Assembly (NCBI GenBank): GCA_019915135.1
Contig: JAHLMK010000009.1
Location: 1,984,001-2,048,000 of the forward strand
Length of the DNA stretch: 64,000 nucleotides
Reading direction: 5' to 3'
From: Strobilurus pachycystidiatus
Taxonomy: Eukaryota > Basidiomycota > Agaricomycetes > Agaricales > Physalacriaceae
Both the position numbers and the translations under genes were made by a program. Below the pieces are notes generated by a model. That model was not told the DNA's origin. It did not search any database and was given only the letters and a program-made list of their open reading frames with translations. Positions 24,985 through 37,209 of the stretch are shown piece by piece (positions within the stretch are counted from its first letter, which is position 1; each line of letters starts with the position of its first letter).

Positions 24985-27900
24985 ATCGCAAAACGCGCGT
25001 TTCCTCCCTACAGTAGAAATTTTTCCCGATGAGTCTGAAGTATAACTCGTTATCCTCCTACTATATATTTCTGAGCCAGCGACTTTGCCGCCTCTGCCCC
25101 ATGCCATAAACAAAATGACATTCAAGTTCAGACGTAGGTTCATACGGTCAACTGTAAGTAACCTCATCGGCGGGAACGCTAGACGCAAGAAGATCGCCGT
25201 TGATTTGAACCAATTTCAAACCGACGGACTGTTGGACTTAACTCGAGTCAGACCGGTAGCGATAATAAGAACATACCTTGGCATGGACATTTTGCAACGC
25301 GGAGTCCGGACGGCCAGTCCTCGTCAAGTATGTGTCATGGTCCCGGGCACTATAACGAGTTGCCTGATGAAGGAGAGTCTACATGACGCATGCGGTCCAC
25401 TTACTATGAGTGTTTGTAGTACTTACATTCAATCGAACGAAAAGCTCCGACCATTCAATACGAGTTCCGCGGAGGCTGGTGGTTTCGGAACGGCTGCTTA
25501 ATAGCCACATCAATGAGTTGATGAGGTTATGAGGTTGTTTGGCCATGGTTGGTATCGCGGCCAGCTAACAAGTGTCCAAATTTAAGTCCAACACAACATA
25601 TCACATCTCAGTTCACGTCCAACAGAGCGTTCTCGTAGGGCTTATATATACAGTTGAGAGGTCACCATATCACCCCGTGCGTTGCCAAGAAACGGGGGCT
25701 CGAATCTTAATTTGACATCTTCGTCAGTCCTGTGGCGGGAATTTTGAATTCGAACAATAAAACGATAAAACGATTTGAACTACCGACTATGCGCATATAG
25801 CGCTCAGGTACAAATAATAGTAAACTACTAGATGCCCTCGCCGGCCGTACTGTGGTAAAGAGTAGAGTACAGTAAACTACGTGGAGATATTGATATGAGA
25901 AAGGAAATGAGGTAGAAGTATAGGTTGCGGATTTGTGTAAGGGTGGCGACGAGAATGGTTTTCGGCAATGTGTACGCGCCTCTGATAATCTGCCCATATC
26001 CTCCCAGCTAGACGAACGCTCGTAGTATGCCATTGATGAGAGACCCGTGCGCAAACCCGCATCCGCATTGCCGATGATAAATTGCGTCCAAGCGATGGCA
26101 GCTTCGGGATGACACCGATGTAATAGCGCGATCTGCCCGTTGGCCATTCAGGTGCGTCCGTGAACAGTGATGATGTGCACCTGCGGTACACTGCGACGCA
26201 CAGAAGGGCGACGTCGGCAGTGTGAAGAATGTTGGAAGTTTCGGCCATATTGGTCTGAGTGGACTCCTCCCGGAAGTGATGGAATGCAGGGCACTGGATA
26301 TACGCACATCATTGATGCGTCTCGGCACATTGCGTCGCAATCTTAATCAAGCACTACTAACTTTTGGAGGCCCTCAGTCATCGGCGGAGTCCCGAGTTGC
26401 GCTGTTTCCGGAATTGAACTTCACAGACTGCTGAATTCCGAGTCAGTTCAAATTCACATCGGAATTTTGACGTGAACGAACTGGTCGCGCCTCAATGAAT
26501 CAGCTGAAAAGAAAAGTAGAATTCGGACGGTCATCCCCACAAAACGGACGGCGCACATGCTGGACTTCGTCGTCCACTGGGACCTGAATCCGCAGACCCT
26601 ACTTCGCAAACCCTCCTCGACACCTACGTAAGAGCGTGGCGTCAATCCGCGCGAACGAGATCTTGCCTCAAGTACAGGCCTCTTGCCTCAGGTACAGAAT
26701 TCACATTCACGTACAAGTCGCACACGAGCCAAGTACTTGAAGTAGTACCGCAGTCGTTGTAGATTGTAATTTGTAACCGTCGTATGCGCACCTGTCAACG
26801 CTCTGTTGCACATCTATAAGAAACACGACGTTCTCAAGTACGAGAGCGGACCCTAATCGTCGCCACAGACCTGCGTCGGGCACCACGAGTGAAGATCTGG
26901 ACGAAAATGTGAAGATTAGCGAGGATGGCGCATAAGTTGATACGAGTAGTACTTACCCGTCCGAATGAATCTCAGCCAACGTGTGGTGCGCTCTCTCCAG
27001 CCGCATTGGCGCCGGAAGAGTTTGAGGCAAAGCGGAGCAAGTTGCTGCAGACGGTGAGGTCGTCTGCTTGTAGATGTTTTGACGGTCCAGTCCAATGCCA
27101 ATAGATTCCGGTGTCAAAGTCATACGTATACACCCTCGGAACTATACAGCTCCAATCCAACGGCATCTCCCAGGGAGAAAAGGAATTGGGGAACTATAAG
27201 ATTCAGGAACGGGGGCGAACCCTAAGTAAGATGACCTACAGATGAGTCCCGACGGTCTTTCTGGGTTTGCATTCCTCAAAAAAACGGTCTTCCAGAGGAA
27301 CGCCTTCACAGATCGTTGAGGATCGTCGTCCTCGGGAGACTCCGAACGCGGCTCCCTGCAAACCGCTAGGGGGTTCTGCGACCGATGGTTGTCCATAGTG
27401 TTCTCCTCTCCGGCCATGGCAAGCCACGGACCCCAATTAAAGCTGCCCGCTGAGAGCCGACCTTTCGGGAAACTCGTCGTGAGAAGGGAAAGATGACAGA
27501 CATAGCCCGGCCTCTCGGGATACACCGCATGGTGAGGCGCGATTATAGTCCCCCAACCCGCACAGCGCGACGCCTCCGTGTTTAAAGGGTGGCGCAAGGC
27601 AGCTTTTTCCCGGCAACGGATGGAGGTGCGCAGACACGTAATTTACTTGCAGATGTAAGGTCCTGTGTGTCAACCGGCGGCGCCCAAAGCGCGTTTCTCA
27701 CCACAAAGGGCAATTGCGACACTTTCAATGTGGGGCCTGGTGAGGTTCGTTATGGCGCGTGGGTGCGAGGACGAGGGTTCGAGTGTGCGGCTGTACGGCG
27801 GACATCGAAGGTGAGAGGGACGAAAGTCGGGAACGAGATCGGCAACCGACGTGAAAAGGTGGCCCGTGGGAGACTCGGTTACAACTCCGCCGGCATTCGG

Positions 27901-28167
27901 CCCGATCCGTGGAACACAGGTTACACCTTCAAAGGGGACCGCCTCTTTCTCCGCGCCGTTTGAAGATTCATACAAAGAACGACGGTCTTTGGAAGCATGC
28001 ACCATAGCAACCGTACGGACCCACTTAACAAGTGGCCATCACGGATGAACCTCTGAGAACAAATGCAACGGCGCCTATGCAACGGGCTCTAGTCCTTTGT
28101 GTACCGAGTACCTACCGTCGACAAACGTCTTTCCACCTTCTGAAGAGCACGGGCCGTAGCAAACATC
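24985..28167. other. Interval without a supported gene
   Basis: Contains only short ORFs. A minus-strand stretch at 26147-25960 (LLHRCHPEAAIAWTQFIIGN, then SSMAYYERSSSWEDMGRLSE) looks coding and may be joined by a short intron to 26248-26170, but the model is not closed. A small tandem duplication, CTCTTGCCTCA(A/G)GTACAG, lies at about 26660-26695. The copy of the 36-nt dispersed repeat is at 27775-27809. Confidence 0.3.
27775..27809 (+). repeat. Short dispersed repeat, copy 2
   Basis: Matches 4681-4716 in the same orientation with two mismatches by eye; flanking bases do not match. Confidence 0.6.
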
Positions 28168-28174
28168 TATAAAT
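28168..28174 (+). promoter_or_regulatory. TATA-like box
   Basis: TATAAAT lies 36 bases before the ATG at 28210 of the Rae1/Bub3-like gene. Position and sequence fit a core promoter element. Confidence 0.45.
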
Positions 28175-28209
28175 GCAGGCTCTGCTGCGTTTTTTGGCCA
28201 CTCTCTACG

Positions 28210-29640
28210 ATGGGCGACATTGCCATGGATGTCGACACAAACAACGCAGTTGTCACCTGCTTTGCCTTTTCTCCAACCGACCCGGACATGTTGGCTGTGG
28301 CTTTTGAATTACACTCAGGAGGAGCTCTGGGAGTACGTGCTCTAGAGACTTCAAGGCTGGAACTGACGTTAGGCCCAGATCAAAGTACTTACAAGAGCAG
28401 TAGATGTGACGATGCAAGAAGACTGGCGTTTGAAGGTCATCTTCCCCAAGTTTCGAGCCAAGACCTTGTGCTGGGATCCGGTAAGATTGAGCCACTATTA
28501 TTTGGCCCAGATCCACACATAACATATTCCTAGAATGGCGTCTGTGTGTTTTCCATTGGTCCTTCTGGGGGATACTGTCACGAGATGTCCACAGGAGAGA
28601 GTAGTCCTTTCGGTGACCTAGACGTTTCCAAGTCGTTGCAATTGGACTACCTTCAATCTCGCAGCTTCAAGGCGATCGTGACAACTTCTTCCGCGGGAAC
28701 GCTACGTGTGAGACCGTTTCTCAGCCTTGTATCACTTTTTTTAACCGTATCATAGCTCTGGGATATGCGTCTCGCTCGCAGTATAGCCACAGTTCAGATT
28801 CCAGGAGGTGTGTTGAATGCCATAGACATGTCGTACCCCATGTTGGCGGCAAGCACGACGGCTCAGGTCTACTTGTACGACCTTGAAGCCCTCAATCGGC
28901 CTCACACCGTGAGTATCTAATATCTCTTGTCAACATTCTAACAAGCTCAATTCACGACAGGAGATGCCCTCTCCGTTTCCTAATTCGAGATATGTCCAGA
29001 AAATAGCGTGCTTCCCAACGAGCTATCCAGGGTTTGCTTTGGGACATGGCCAAAGCGTCGCCATCAGGTGCTACCATACTCTTCTACCTCGATTGAACCT
29101 GAAGTTCAGACTTGAAAGATACGGGGACCCCAGCGATCAAGATCCGTATGTGATCCCTGACCGTTCATGTATGCGCGCGTTGACACCAATCTGGAGTCAG
29201 ATCTCGCCAAAATTATACCTTCTGCTCCTCCCTCCCATCGGAGGAGGACACTAGTATGGCTTTTCTCACAGATATCGCCATGCACCCCTCTCTCCCCGTT
29301 CTGGTAACCTCTCGTAAGCTTGTAGGCTCAAGCTTTGCCGTTCCAGTCTTGAATTTTTATACAGAAAGCGACGGAAGGGTGGATATATGGGACAAAGACA
29401 AGAAACTTTACTTGAGGGGTGAGAACCGCTCAAACTTTGTTTTCACGGCTGACCGTATATATAGAGTACAATGCGGATGCCCCAGCGAACTATGTTGTAC
29501 AATCTGCCTTCAACTCTGCGGGTACGATTTTCGGTTGCCTGTGTTCAACAGGCCGTCTGTGGTTGGGGGACCCCAGTTTGAACGAGCTCGAACTTGAATC
29601 GGACAACCAAAATCGAAAGAAAAGAAGACGGGTTGTCTGA
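28210..29640 (+). CDS. Rae1/Gle2/Bub3-like WD40 protein
   Basis: Small seven-bladed propellers of this family act in mRNA export (Rae1/Gle2, at the nuclear pore) or the spindle checkpoint (Bub3). Features in order: NNAVVTCFAFSPTDPDMLAVA; WRLKVIFPKFRAKTLCWDP joined in phase over an intron to NGVCVFSIG; IVTTSSAGTLR joined to LWDMRLARSIATVQIP; DMSYPMLAASTTAQVYLYDL; YVQKIACFPTSYPGFALGHG, the counterpart of the family's QTRCI-FPN-GY block; FLTDIAMHPSLPVLVTS joined to SDGRVDIWDKDKKLYLR, the counterpart of GSDG-FN-WDKD; then VVQSAFNSAGTIFGCLC. It ends in a basic RKKRRRVV that could be a nuclear signal. Sequence near 28300-28325 shifts frame between blades 1 and 2 with no usable intron, so a small indel or an unusual splice exists there. 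Which of the three proteins it corresponds to is not settled. Confidence 0.6.
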
Positions 29641-31173
29641 CTCCATACACCGGCCGATATACAGTACGAACCTGCTCGTAAATCCGATTTTATCATTTGT
29701 CACTGAATTCTGTTGATCTGCTCTTACATTCGACATATTCAACATACATCTTCCAGGAGGTGCAACTCCAAGTGACAAAATTCCCATACCAAACTCGCCC
29801 TCCCCGTTTGCAGTCGGCGTTAACCCTGACAATCCGACGTGTTGTACATGTGCAACCTTCCGCGACAGTCGCTGACGGTATAGTCTACCTAAGTACGACG
29901 CCGGCACTACTCCCTATCTAGTTACGGAGGAGCCTGTCATCAAATGAGACGCTAATGGGCCAGGAGAGCCAAGGCAGCTTTGTAGCTTATCTTTGCGCGC
30001 TCATGCTCGTCTGCAACTCCGGTCGCAGCTGGTTTTCCCGATGGAATCCTGAGGTGTCTAGTTCCAGGACAGAAAGGAATGTATGCACGTATTCTTGATT
30101 CTGTGGATCGCGTGGTTGCCAATGAGATGAAGAGCAAGGCCGGAGGCAGATGATAGAGTGATGGATGGAAGAGCGCCAGCAATTTGCTTCAGGCTCAATC
30201 TCGAATATCAGGTATACAATCAGTTCTTGCTATCAGTTTCGCTGTCACTCACGATCTACAGCCATACATTCTCAACACTCGACGTCTCGCTGGAACGAAA
30301 GACTAGGAAGAACTTGGCCGATTTTCGTCAAGAGCAGTATCGACTATATTCTCCAGGTCCTTTGCCAGTGCCCAGTGGCCTGGCGCTCGGATTGTGGAGG
30401 CGACTCTGCCCGAATGGGTTTGACTCGGCTGAGCCTACGGCTTACTTCCCGCATACTATTGGTCCACCACCGCGGGGTTTCCAGGGCTTCGTTCGGCTAT
30501 CGATGGCCGCCCTCAGCATTGTGCTCAATACTGCAGCTGTACTGAAACTTCTCAACTGACTTGGCCATAGGGACTTGGCAAGATGGTACTTGTTCTTGTT
30601 TCAAGCGACGAACAGGTCAAGTCTGGCACCAGATCTACTTGCAAGCATCGCCCAGTTAAGGGCAAGAACTATCTCAATACCTTTATACCCTCATTACAGA
30701 CGCCCTCTGCCTCATCATGCATCGGAGGCCAGCTCTCAGCCACGGTCCCGCTTTCCAGACAGCCGTCGAGAGCTGTCCCACCCGGTTCAACTGTCTAGTT
30801 AACCATCTGGTTCGTCCGTGACGGATGAGCGAGGAAAATGCTGCCATAGATCGTGAGGAGACTGAAGAAGAAGACGCGCCAGCCGCTCTCCGACCAATGC
30901 GGGTACTTACTCGCCGTCAGCTTGAGTCCAAGCTCAAGTTCAAGAGACCTTTCACTTTCGTGCCTGCAGGGCAGGCTCTTCCCGAATCGGTACACAAGTT
31001 CGCGAATTCTGGCCATGGTCCGGTGAGCAAAGACTAGAGAGGGAGACGCGATTGGCTCTTTGACAATTATGGTGAGATTCCAGCCTTGGACGGGTGGCTC
31101 ATGATGATCTCCAACCTGAAACACTCTATTCTGTATGGAGCAAGCTAAACGGTTCTCGTGGCGAAGTAGGTAG

Positions 31174-31220
<47 letters not shown>

Positions 31221-31240
31221 GGCGAAGGGGGCGACGGAAA
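29641..31240. other. Interval between Rae1-like and DOT1 genes; no firm gene
   Basis: Two plus-strand ORFs are possible: 30158-30559 (with a Pro-rich middle) and 30825-31037 (acidic start, then RVLTRRQLESKLKFKRPFTF). Neither has a recognised domain. The interval ends with a GT/poly-G microsatellite. Confidence 0.3.
31175..31222. repeat. (GT)n microsatellite fused to a poly-G run
   Basis: About 15 GT units are followed by 19 G residues. It lies immediately downstream of the DOT1 stop codon. Confidence 0.95.
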
Positions 31241-33154
31241 TCACGACTCGGCTTCGAGAACTGCCATTAGTTCCTCAAAAAGGGCTCGGCGAGCTGTCCC
31301 ACGTGGTTTTCTACCCGTCCGCAAATACACCTGCTTCTTCAAAGCCTCTACGCGCAGGTAGCCGACAGACTTCCGCTTGCGCGTCCAAGCCTCCTGAAGC
31401 TCTAGGATTGACAGCATTTGCGTGTTTTGTGGTCGCTGTTTGATCGCCGTCAAACGAACACTCTGTCTCAAGGGGTTGGCCAGGAAAGCCCGGATGCGCC
31501 TATCTCGCCAGCTGACATCCCGCTGCTGAATATAGTAGATGCCAGAAGCGCCGGTCCATGACATGCCACCGACCGGTATATCACGCTGGACAACTGGTCG
31601 TAGAGCGTAGGGGTCTTTTTGAGGGTCGATGAGCTGAAGCGATAGCCAAGAGTCACACCCTTGCATGAGACACTGTAGAAATTTATGCTCACCTTATCTT
31701 CTGGTGGTGTCAAAAAATCAGCCAGGGAGCTTGTCGACACCACCTGCACGCCGTCTGAGATATTGTCTAGTAACTTCAGTATGCCTTGATTGGCTATCGA
31801 GCTTTATCAGTGGCAACACAGAGGACTGTTAAGCAGACTCACTCCGTTCACAGAAAACCTTGTTATTAATGATAATGAGAGTGGCTCGGGGAAGCTCAGC
31901 GGCAAGTTCTGACGATTCGAACATATCCGCCCGGTCAATCAATACACTGCCGATCTCGGGAAGCCCTAGAAGACGCATCAAGTTTAAGGCCTCATTGTGC
32001 AAAGGCCTGGAGAGATTCGCAACAGGCTCCATAAGTTCGACGCCAAGACAGTAGGCGCCAGTCGACAGAGCTAGCTGAACTGCTATGTTGCCCACGCCGC
32101 ACCCCATGTCCGTAATACGAGAGGAGGAGTTCAGTCCTGTGATCTGTGCGATGTCTGCGATGACATTTGGCATCAGTTCGCCGTAAACTTCGTCACTACC
32201 CGCCCGATATGTCTTCAAGCTCTGGATATGCGGCTTGATTGCCCGGAGATATGCTATCTCCCATACATGCGCAAGAATATCGACGCCCGCCTTGTTTTGT
32301 TCAAGGGGCTCTATGTGGGCAATACCTCGGAACGAGTTATTGAGGGAATTCAGGGCATTTTTGAAACCACTTTCGTTCTTCTGCTCGTACGCCTCTACGA
32401 GTTGAGCACGAGCCTGGAAGTAGTTAGCGAATGGTCAAGCTTTGTGAGGTTTCTCACTTCAATTCGAACGGCTCTCCCCGCCAGATCCGTTGACGTTGTA
32501 TCAAGCACTTAACGACCGTCAGCAATTGCTTGAGATGAGTCAGCGAAAATGACTTACACACACAGCAGAGTTCCACCCTTGCAATCAGGTCTTCCAGAGG
32601 AAGATATCCTGTTTCAAGATGACTGACGATTGGGAAACTGGTGCTAATGTCACTGCTATGCATTACTGGGAGAGCGAGTTGCGGCGTACAGTTCCCTAGC
32701 ATCCGTGCCGGGGTAACAGAGAACGACATAGTCCACATAATGAGAGGTCCGCTTGAAGTCTGTCGAGTGTCAGCTAGTAGCAGGGAATCAAACACTCGGA
32801 CGGACGGGGTCGATAGAATGAATTTGACATAGACACTGCTCTGTCTGGACTTATTTGAGGGGGTGCGATATCCGACGCAACATAGTTGAGACGCCCTGAC
32901 AGGCGCGACACGTCGCCTCTATAAGTTCCCTGTTGCAGAAGAACCCAATCCAGTCCGACTGCTATAGGCACAGGCGCGTGGTTAGGTCTGGAGGCGTTGT
33001 TGGCATTGGTGTTGTAGAGGCGGAATCTATCGGAGGGAGGTGCGTTCTTCTGCTTTCGTTGCCTACACACATCAGCTCAGTAAGAATTGGCAGGCTTGTA
33101 GTAGTCAGCAAACCGGTATTCGCGTATCCTCTGCGCGTTTTCGGTCGCGCTCAT
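31241..33154 (-). CDS. dot1: DOT1-type histone H3 lysine-79 methyltransferase
   Basis: DOT1 uses S-adenosylmethionine to methylate H3K79 in the nucleosome core. It is not a SET enzyme. The first exon starts at ATG 33154 (MSATENAQRIREY) and joins to a basic QRKQKN segment. The catalytic region runs from RIWRGEPFELK (spliced in phase to ARAQLVEAYEQKN) through DEVYGELMPNVIADI to motif I DMGCGVGNIAVQLAL (about 32110), then GVELMEP and the substrate-pocket motif IIINNKVFCER (about 31865), corresponding to VNNFAF in other DOT1 enzymes. After an intron, SDGVQVVST follows, and GGMSWTGASGIYYIQ near the end matches the family's C-terminal VSWT..YYI strands. A basic C-terminal tail (TRKRKSVGYLR) ends at 31241. 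One junction near 32850 and one near 31690 have more than one possible splice. About 550 aa. No neighbour is functionally linked. Confidence 0.8.
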
Positions 33155-35150
33155 GGTCGATATCTGGTGAGATCAATGAGATCTGTCGGGATTTAGATTG
33201 AGTGACCAAATAAACAATCCCAGTATGGATATGTGCCTGAAATCTCGGCAGACACCGGCATACAATCGGTTTTCAAGCATGAAAGCCGCTGTAACTCTTG
33301 CGACGCAAGCAAGCCGAAGAATTTGACCGCTTGAAACAACCGGAGGGACTCTACGATGATTTCCGCACGTATGGCCTGCTGCAAAAGATCATCAATCTCG
33401 ACAGCGCAGCACAGAGCGAGATACTGTACCAGGTCGTCCAAGACACTCTACGGCCTCACTGGCGAGTTCATATTATCCGAAATTGCCAAACAAGGCGGCC
33501 TGCATCCCCGGTCAGAGCGAGCTCGCAAGCAGCATAGGGAACCATTGGTTGACGGATTATCTCTGCCGTTCAGGCCGTGCCCTTGCAGCACCGCGCTAGC
33601 CATCCTCACATTCACTTGTTGATTTCAACCATGTCTCGGACTGCTTGCCAAGTGACGGCGACCGTGGCCGGCTAATCGTATTCTTTCAACACTTGTGTCT
33701 TTTCCTTGCCCAGCCACTCAATAATACGACACCCGCCTTTGCGTTTCGAGCCTTCCTTACGCATGGCATCTTGCCCAAGCGCGTTACTGCAACCTTCAGG
33801 GTATCTTGAAGACCTAATCACACCGAGTCACACCGGCATATCCGCGCCAAGTACGTCAGAACACGGCCGAAGGTCTGATTTGTGCCCTTTCTCTCCCGCC
33901 ATCCACCCTTGACAGCTCCGCCACAATCTGGCCACAATCTCAACGCCGGCATCACCTCAGTTCTGAGAATCACAGTCCGCTTTGGCGTCATCCACATCCG
34001 TCAAGTCTTCGGTCATCCTCTCCATTGATCGGTTTGGCTCGTCGGTACTTGTATACACCCAGGAATCACTCGGAATGGTGATGGACGTCGACCTGTATAA
34101 TCACCCCAGTGACCATCCTTCACGGTTGATGGATTGGAGGGCCCGCTATCTCACTACATGGCAACTGACTATCAGCCCGGGTATATGTCTAGTACCAGGT
34201 TGTTCCCTCAATCGATGGATTCTGTTCCTCGTCCATCCTTACTCCTGATCTCCCTCAGTAAAACACATCTCGGCTCATACCACGAACGCTCTTGCGAACG
34301 CATACGCTGATTACTTCGCATCCTCTGCTCACTCTGAATCGTTACGCCTTCGTCCTCTACCCGCGCTCAGTGTTATCTACATTCTTCATATGCCTATACT
34401 TACATGTAGACAAGTATATAGAAGTACGCACCTCCACTCCACCCTCACCCATGTCTTCTGCTTCAGATTTCCGGCCGGCATCGACGCTGTTGCTGCCACT
34501 CTACGCGCCCACTCGAACATCCTTACAGTGCTAGGGCGTCATCCGCATACTCTGCCATGATCCTGTTTTACGCTCGCTCTGCCCAACTACCCACTTCTGA
34601 CCAGCGTTCAACTTTCCGCCGCTTTGGTTGTATTTTCCCCACTGTGTCACTTTGAGTGCGGCGCACTGGAGACATCACATCTTTGTCTAGTGCCCTGTCT
34701 TTTCACCAACTCTGTTCTGACTCCCAACGGCCACAACGGAGCATACAGACTGCTCCAAATCTGCTTCTGTCCATATGGGAGGCCGATTTGTCGCTGTCAG
34801 CTCGTTCGGCCCCCTCTCTCGATGAGATTTCTGACCTGCTGGACAGTGCACGGCCGTTGCTCACTCCTAGTGAAGAGGCAAGGGTGGTCTCACTAACTCG
34901 CTTAGCGCCGTCTTCGTTCTCTTCCGCAGTATTAAGTGAGTAAAGCTTGTCATCGAATGCAGGTCCATTCCCATGATCTACTTTCATGAACTCCCTGATG
35001 TTCTCGCTATCATACTACAATAACGTCACTGGGTCATTCCCTCTCCCTCTGAAAGATAGCGAAAACAGCCACAACAAGTCCCAAAAGTCACCCAAATCTC
35101 TATCGTTCTCCATCAGCTCAACCAGCCTCGAGCTCCCTGTACACCCCGCG
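33155..35150. other. Gene-poor interval
   Basis: A plus-strand ORF at 33298-33537 (EEFDRLKQPEGLYDDFRTYG, SAAQSEILYQVVQDTL) looks partly coding and lies divergent from DOT1. No other support for genes; the rest is Ser/Pro/Leu-rich short ORFs in all frames. Confidence 0.3.
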
Positions 35151-35175
35151 CACGTCAGGAATGCCTCACAGACAA

Positions 35176-35235
35176 TGCCGAGGCATCCCGACATTCTCCG
35201 GATATGCCGATGTCTGCATGCCGAGGAATCCTGAC
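35176..35235 (+). repeat. Left arm of a long inverted repeat
   Basis: The reverse complement of this stretch closely matches 36292-36351 (both contain AGGATTCC, GACATCGGCAT and GGAGAATGTCGGGA in the same order). Similarity extends weakly about 20 bases outward. The arms enclose about 1.06 kb. Confidence 0.7.
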
Positions 35236-36291
35236 ATCCGGATTCCTTCTGTCACTGAATAGTAAGTACGGTACGTTGGTTACTGAGGCCTGAGGACAGC
35301 TGGACAGCCGTGCTTCTTGAATTTCAATCCTGCAGCTTCTCAAATCAGGGCCTGTCAAGCCTATTCGGATGTCTTTGGCGCGTTGACGTCTTTGTATACT
35401 GGCAGGTCAGCTTCGTTGCTTCTCGTTCGCAAGTTTGAGGATGAGGACGTTCTTCAGTCATGAAACGGTACGCTGGCCCAGGATGCCTCATCACGAACCT
35501 CTCACACTCGGTGTGTCGAGAGGTGCGTCTCACTGGCCGGGAACACTCGGTAGCATTCCCCTTCGTTCTTGACTCCACCGCCTCTGGTCACTAGTGTGGC
35601 GCCTCCAACCTGCACTACCAGCGGTTTGGGAGTATGGCTTCCTCAAAGTACAACATCATCGACACTGACGCCTACACCCAAGCGTCCATCACCAATATTC
35701 TTGCCGACTAGATCCTTGGCGAAATATCCCGCGTAAGTCTCAGTCGGTGCACTATAATCCTCTGGCCCCCGAATCTCAGCCTGGCGTCCTGTCGATGTAT
35801 CCACAGCAAGCTATACTTGAACCACTGTGAGAGCCTTATCCTCCTCATCCTCGTTGTTGTCTTTGCGCCACATCTCACGTTCGTCATCTTCCCATGTCAA
35901 GTAGGCCGTCTTCCCGTGGATCTACGACTCCCGGGGCAATGCGCTCTCCTAGTCGTACAGTGCGCGGTCTAAGTGACCGTACGTCCACTGTGCAGATGTC
36001 ACCTAGATCGACGTCCACCCCAATGTTAGCTTCAACACCGCCGCCTGTTGCAGTCTTACCGCATTGTTGCCCTCACGTTTGGGCCAACAGTGGCGCTATT
36101 TCAAGTTTCTGGATGTCGGACGATAACGTCGGGATATCTCACCCATGTCAGGAGTATATCGGGATGTCTTTCCTTCCCTGATAGCATCCATGTCGGAACC
36201 TGGTCGGCAAGCATGTCTACACCGTCCCGCCTGTCAGCATCTCTCAGCTCACGGAAAACCATCTACCACTTTTGTCGGGAGGATGTATCAT

Positions 36292-36370
36292 GTAGGATTC
36301 CTTGGCATGTGGACATCGGCATGGCTGGAGAATGTCGGGACGCCAGGGCATGCCGACATCGGCATGTCCG
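36292..36370 (-). repeat. Right arm of the inverted repeat, with an internal palindrome
   Basis: Pairs with 35176-35235. It ends in CATGCCGACATCGGCATG (36349-36366), a palindrome with 8-base arms. Related ATGTCGG/CATGTC motifs recur at 36118-36200 between the arms. Confidence 0.7.
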
Positions 36371-36419
36371 GCCAGTACCAAAACACAATCGATCTCCTCG
36401 TTCCGAGAACGGATAGATT

Positions 36420-37200
36420 TTAGGCGCTGAATTCCAAATTCAGATGCAATTCTGCCCCAATTAACCGATTGTCTGTAACATAATTACAGAACTTGGTTGA
36501 ATTTTTGATTCCTAGTGATCTAGAATTAGAATTTCAGAGATTGTTTGTCGCTGTCAGGAAATTTCTTGGAACCTGAGATATTCCAAGCATATATTGAAGC
36601 AATTGTATTCTATTGAAAACGAATGAAAACTAAAAGAACAAGACAAATTCCCCACAACTACCCCGCAACCAATCATGAGATGTGTATATTGAGTACACTT
36701 CCCACTGTCGGACGGGTGGAATGACGTATGAATATAAGATACATAGATAAATTGAGCCCCTCAAAGATCTTTTCAGAAGTGGTTTAGTATGTAAAGTTCC
36801 AAGTGTGTACTCAGAATCAGTGAGTGCGTCCTGTAGTTTCAATATTGCAGTCATTCTCTTTCCTTCAGAAACTGTTCCAGATTGATTGGAAATTTCAAGT
36901 TTGCCATGTGTTTTGGACCCTTTCTTGGTACTCAGGTTTGCAGCGAAAAGTTTGAATTGCTCATGTATTATCGGAGTAGATCAATTGGTCATGTATGTTA
37001 CGTACTCAACAGTATACACCGTCCATCTGCCAGCCCCGAGAACGGCCCAATCGCCCTAGTGTATCATATGGTTTACTGTTACTGTAACTATAGGCACATA
37101 CACACGGATGATTCATTTTGACAATTACAGAGGATGATGGGGTTACACTCAACCGAATCGATAGGTATTCAGGCGCACATAATGTAGCTAGTGTGTATCC
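36420..37200. other. AT-rich block without genes
   Basis: Base composition falls sharply in GC compared with both sides, with many AATTC and ATTTC runs. No coding sequence. Looks like decayed repeat DNA directly beside the foldback repeat. Confidence 0.5.
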
Positions 37201-37209
37201 GACTGCGAT

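Noticed and set aside
24350..25417. CACTACAAACAC at 24350 and GTGTTTGTAGTA at 25406 as CACTA-type terminal inverted repeats
   Set aside because: They lie about 1 kb apart on the same side of the transposase gene and do not enclose it. The match is only 11-12 bases and could be chance.
26008..26340. Minus-strand ORF of 110 aa as a gene
   Set aside because: His/Ser/Arg-rich composition typical of a shadow frame; other frames of the same DNA look more coding.
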